Assembly (NCBI GenBank): GCA_945862495.1
Contig: CAMAYM010000102.1
Location: 1-9,195, forward strand
Direction: 5' to 3'
Source: Bordetella parapertussis
GTDB lineage: Bacteria; Pseudomonadota; Gammaproteobacteria; Burkholderiales; Burkholderiaceae_B
DNA length: 9,195 bases
This document shows, piece after piece, positions 7,428-9,195 of this stretch. The notes beneath the pieces are model-generated. The model ran no database searches. It was not told the origin of the DNA and saw only the letters and a list, made by a program, of their open reading frames with translations. How positions within the stretch are numbered: the first letter of the stretch is position 1; every line of letters begins with the position of its first letter. The translations under genes were made by a program, and so were the position numbers.

Positions 7428-7456
7428 TTTAATCAGCTTTCAGATTAGTTTATACA
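7428..7456 (+). promoter_or_regulatory. Alternative, weaker csp promoter candidate
   Basis: TTTAAT (7428-7433) and TATACA (7451-7456) are separated by 17 bases. Transcripts would begin just before the AAGAGG ribosome site and give a very short leader. The -10 is better than that of the upstream candidate, but the -35 is worse. Both could be used, or only one. Confidence 0.25.
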
Positions 7457-7464
7457 ACGTACAT

Positions 7465-7470
7465 AAGAGG
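7465..7470 (+). promoter_or_regulatory. csp ribosome binding site
   Basis: AAGAGG stands eight bases before the ATG at 7479. This decides the csp start and shows that the N-terminal extension of the protein is probably real. Confidence 0.65.
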
Positions 7471-7478
7471 CAGTCGGA

Positions 7479-7712
7479 ATGTCAGACTCGACCACAAGTA
7501 ATGGCCCTAAGGTCACCGGTGTAGTGAAATGGTTCAACGACGCAAAAGGCTTTGGGTTTGTCACGCCCGATGACGGCGGCGAAGATCTGTTTGCACATTT
7601 TTCAGCAATCCACATGGACGGTTTCAAAACACTCAAAGAAGGCCAAAAAGTCGCCTTTGAGATCACACAAGGTCCTAAGGGCAAACAAGCGACCAATATA
7701 ACTGCTGCCTAA
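7479..7712 (+). CDS. Cold-shock domain protein (CspA/CspD family)
   Basis: A 77-residue single cold-shock-domain protein that binds single-stranded RNA or DNA. VVKWFNDAKGFGFV (15-28) contains RNP1 (KGFGFV, 23-28), and DLFAHF (36-41) is RNP2; the aromatic residues Trp18, Phe25, Phe27, Phe38 and Phe41 form the nucleic-acid face. GGED (33-36), MDGFKTLKEGQ (46-56) and QGPKGKQA (64-71) resemble both Burkholderiales CspA and enteric CspD, and the place opposite clpS is that of E. coli cspD, so it may be a functional CspD-like gene; sequence alone does not decide. An N-terminal stretch of about ten Ser/Thr-rich residues precedes the usual start of the fold; no other ATG exists and the ribosome site fits this one. 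The DUF192 gene follows after 35 bases. Confidence 0.95.
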   Translation: MSDSTTSNGPKVTGVVKWFNDAKGFGFVTPDDGGEDLFAHFSAIHMDGFKTLKEGQKVAFEITQGPKGKQATNITAA

Positions 7713-7718
7713 ATAGGC

Positions 7719-7733
7719 GGGGTGAATAACCCC
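7719..7733 (+). repeat. Short GC hairpin between csp and the DUF192 gene
   Basis: GGGGT (7719-7723) and ACCCC (7729-7733) form a 5-bp stem with a 5-base loop, seven bases after the csp stop. No T-run follows, so full termination is doubtful. It could stabilise the csp message 3' end or attenuate the read-through that would express the downstream gene. Confidence 0.35.
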
Positions 7734-7747
7734 TTGGATACTACGCA

Positions 7748-8218
7748 ATGTATAGACGGTTCCCGCAAGAAAAACAGCGCGATCTGATGGTCGCGTTGTT
7801 TGTTTTTATTATTGGTTTTTTTGTCACGATTTCATCTGCGTTTGGCCAGATGAACCCGACATTACCGATTAAAAAACTAAATGCTGGCATGCATGTCATT
7901 CAAGCCGAAATTGCGGCCACCCCTGAGTCACGAACGATTGGGCTGATGAACCGCAAGTCTCTCGCCCCTAACCATGGCATGTTATTTGTATTTGAACAGG
8001 CGAACGTGCAGTGCTTTTGGATGCGCAACACCTTAATCCCTCTTTCGATTGCCTATATCGATGAAGACGGCACGATTGTGAATATTGCGGATATGCGCCC
8101 ACAAAGCGATCAGTCACACTGTTCCACCAAGCCCGTGAGGTTTGCGCTTGAGATGGATCAGGGTTGGTTTGCGGCGCGCGGAATGTCTCCAGGTAAAAAA
8201 ATACTCGGCCTGCAATAA
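7748..8218 (+). CDS. DUF192 family exported protein
   Basis: A 156-residue protein with a basic N-terminus, a hydrophobic signal segment (about 14-32) and a possible cleavage after AFG (31-33), so probably periplasmic or membrane-anchored. The rest is one DUF192 domain with its conserved blocks: SRTIGLMNRKSL (61-72), GMLFVF (77-82), FWMRNTLIPLSIAYID (90-105) and the GW...RGMSPG end. Its biochemical function is not known to me. Cys89 and Cys125 are the only cysteines and could form a disulfide. The ATG at 7748 has no clear ribosome site. An in-frame ATG at codon 14 would give a signal without positive charges, so the first is preferred. It lies 35 bases after csp, probably partly co-transcribed. 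The last codons double as one arm of the terminator of the convergent thiolase gene. Confidence 0.9.
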   Translation: MYRRFPQEKQRDLMVALFVFIIGFFVTISSAFGQMNPTLPIKKLNAGMHVIQAEIAATPESRTIGLMNRKSLAPNHGMLFVFEQANVQCFWMRNTLIPLSIAYIDEDGTIVNIADMRPQSDQSHCSTKPVRFALEMDQGWFAARGMSPGKKILGLQ

Positions 8219-8228
8219 ACCGAGTATT
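8195..8228 (-). terminator. Intrinsic terminator of the thiolase gene, overlapping the DUF192 3' end
   Basis: Perfect 9-bp inverted repeat: AATACTCGG (8200-8208) and CCGAGTATT (8220-8228), 11-base loop. On the minus strand the stem is followed at once by a T-run (complement of the A-run 8195-8199, with two more in the stem). It lies 17 bases after the thiolase stop. On the plus strand no T-run follows, so it works mainly leftward. Confidence 0.8.
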
Positions 8229-8245
8229 GAGGATAAAAGACCGTT

Positions 8246-9195
8246 TTAAACGCGTTCAATAATCATCGCGATACCCTGCCCCACGCCAATACACATCGTG
8301 CAAAGGCCATATCTTCCACCAGTCACTTCTAATTGATGGACTGCCGTCATCACCAGACGGGCTCCGCTTGCGCCGAGAGGATGGCCTAGGGCGATCGCAC
8401 CGCCATTAGGATTGACACGTGGATCGTTGTCAGCGATGCCTAGCATCCGCAAGACAGCGAGACCCTGAGCAGCAAACGCCTCATTGAGTTCGATCACGTC
8501 CATCTGACCAAGTGTCAAACCCGCAAGGGCGAGAACCTTTTGTGAAGCCGGAGCAGGACCTATGCCCATGATACGAGGTGCCACACCCGCTGTTGCCATT
8601 GCAACTACACGGGCACGCGGCTTGAGGCCATGACGCGCTGCGGCTTGCTCGTGCGCAATCAGCATCGCCACTGCGCCATCATTGACGCCCGAAGCATTGC
8701 CTGCCGTCACGGAACCGCCTTCACGTACTACACCTTTAAGCTTTGCGAGCGACTCAAGCGTGGTGAGGCGAGGATGTTCATCACGATTAACGATTAGTGG
8801 ATCGCCCTTCTTTTGCGCAAGACTGACCGCCACGATTTCACTTTCAAAATATCCGTTTTTTTGTGCGGCAGCTGTTTTTTCCTGACTCGCCATTGCAAAC
8901 AAATCTTGATCTGCGCGAGAAATATTGAATTGATCCGCGACGTTTTCGGCTGTTTCTGGCATCGAATCAACACCGTATTGTGCTTTCATTAACTTATTGA
9001 CAAAACGCCAACCAATCGTGGTGTCATAAATAGAAGCGCTGCGAGAAAAAGCCGAATCTGCTTTACCCATTACAAAAGGTGCACGCGTCATACTTTCAAC
9101 ACCGCCAGCCAGCATCAATGAGGCGTCTCCAGCCTTAATGGCACGGGCAGCTGTTCCAATCGCATCCATACCCGAACCACATAAACGATTGATTG
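8246..9195 (-). CDS. pcaF: Beta-ketoadipyl-CoA (3-oxoadipyl-CoA) thiolase-type acyltransferase, 5' truncated by window edge
   Basis: About 315 C-terminal residues of a thiolase of about 400; the frame is open to the right edge. The nucleophile motif NRLCGSG lies at 9190-9170, so the catalytic Cys codon (9181-9179) is just inside the window and the true start is outside. Later motifs: GGVESM, NASGVNDGA, NEAFAAQG, the GGAIALGHPLGASGAR block with the active-site His, and the C-terminal CIGVGQG with the second catalytic Cys. The stretch MGKADSAFSR followed by DTTIGWRFVN and YGVDSMPETAENVA is characteristic of PcaF/PaaJ thiolases, which cleave 3-oxoadipyl-CoA to succinyl-CoA and acetyl-CoA in the beta-ketoadipate or phenylacetate pathways. 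PaaJ or a general acetyl-CoA acetyltransferase cannot be excluded. No other pathway gene is visible. It ends in its own terminator and faces the DUF192 gene, 27 bases away. Confidence 0.9.
   Translation of the reverse strand, partial: INRLCGSGMDAIGTAARAIKAGDASLMLAGGVESMTRAPFVMGKADSAFSRSASIYDTTIGWRFVNKLMKAQYGVDSMPETAENVADQFNISRADQDLFAMASQEKTAAAQKNGYFESEIVAVSLAQKKGDPLIVNRDEHPRLTTLESLAKLKGVVREGGSVTAGNASGVNDGAVAMLIAHEQAAARHGLKPRARVVAMATAGVAPRIMGIGPAPASQKVLALAGLTLGQMDVIELNEAFAAQGLAVLRMLGIADNDPRVNPNGGAIALGHPLGASGARLVMTAVHQLEVTGGRYGLCTMCIGVGQGIAMIIERV

Larger units (their letters stand above)
7220..7478. other. Divergent intergenic regulatory region between clpS and csp
   Basis: 259 bases without a supported gene, markedly A/T-rich compared with the flanking genes. 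It must hold the promoter of the clpS-clpA-pqiABC unit (leftward) and that of csp (rightward). Candidate csp elements are listed separately. The stretch nearest clpS has several A/T runs but no confident promoter. Confidence 0.75.

Noticed and set aside
7445..7696. 83-codon frame on the minus strand over csp
   Set aside because: It is antisense to an unmistakable cold-shock domain, matches no family I recognise and has no ribosome site I can see; a shadow frame.
7719..7733. GGGGT/ACCCC hairpin as an intrinsic terminator of csp
   Set aside because: The stem is only 5 bp and no T-run follows; kept as a hairpin only.
1..9195. Mobile element, CRISPR array, tRNA, toxin-antitoxin pair or defence system
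   Set aside because: No transposase, integrase, spaced direct-repeat array, tRNA-like fold or suitable gene pair is visible; coding is continuous with housekeeping families.

Overview
The window is a compact, almost fully coding stretch of a bacterial chromosome with roughly balanced base composition by eye. Several signs point to a betaproteobacterium of the order Burkholderiales, perhaps a lower-GC member of the Alcaligenaceae or a relative: the Dut, ClpA, ClpS and thiolase protein sequences, the csp/clpS/clpA arrangement with a DUF192 gene beside csp, and the PcaF-type thiolase. This placement comes from remembered family sequences and gene order, not from a search. I see no mobile element, tRNA, rRNA, CRISPR array or phage gene.

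Left part (1-1006, + strand): the 3' part of a DedA-family membrane protein gene, then a complete dut (dUTPase). dut runs into the opposing pqiC gene; their stop codons overlap by four bases.

Centre (1003-7219, - strand, transcribed right to left): clpS, clpA, pqiA, pqiB, pqiC. clpS encodes the N-degron adaptor and clpA the AAA+ unfoldase that feeds ClpP. pqiABC encodes a PqiA membrane protein, a three-MCE-domain PqiB and an outer-membrane lipoprotein PqiC, which together form a lipid-trafficking bridge across the envelope. Junctions are very tight: clpA/pqiA share one base (TGATG) and pqiB/pqiC share four (ATGA). The five genes therefore look like one transcription unit that joins cytoplasmic proteolysis to envelope lipid transport. 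I see no terminator between clpA and pqiA.

Right part: a 259-base divergent regulatory region (7220-7478) separates clpS from a cold-shock-domain gene on the + strand. A DUF192 secreted-protein gene follows csp. Convergent with it is a beta-ketoadipyl-CoA-type thiolase gene on the - strand, cut by the right edge just upstream of its catalytic cysteine codon. The thiolase terminator hairpin lies partly inside the last codons of the DUF192 gene.

Most genes are well-known families. The points most worth a second look are the clpA-pqiABC coupling, the PqiA that has lost its second zinc ribbon, the unusual clpA and pqiA start regions, and the overlapping 3' ends. I found no convincing wholly new system.
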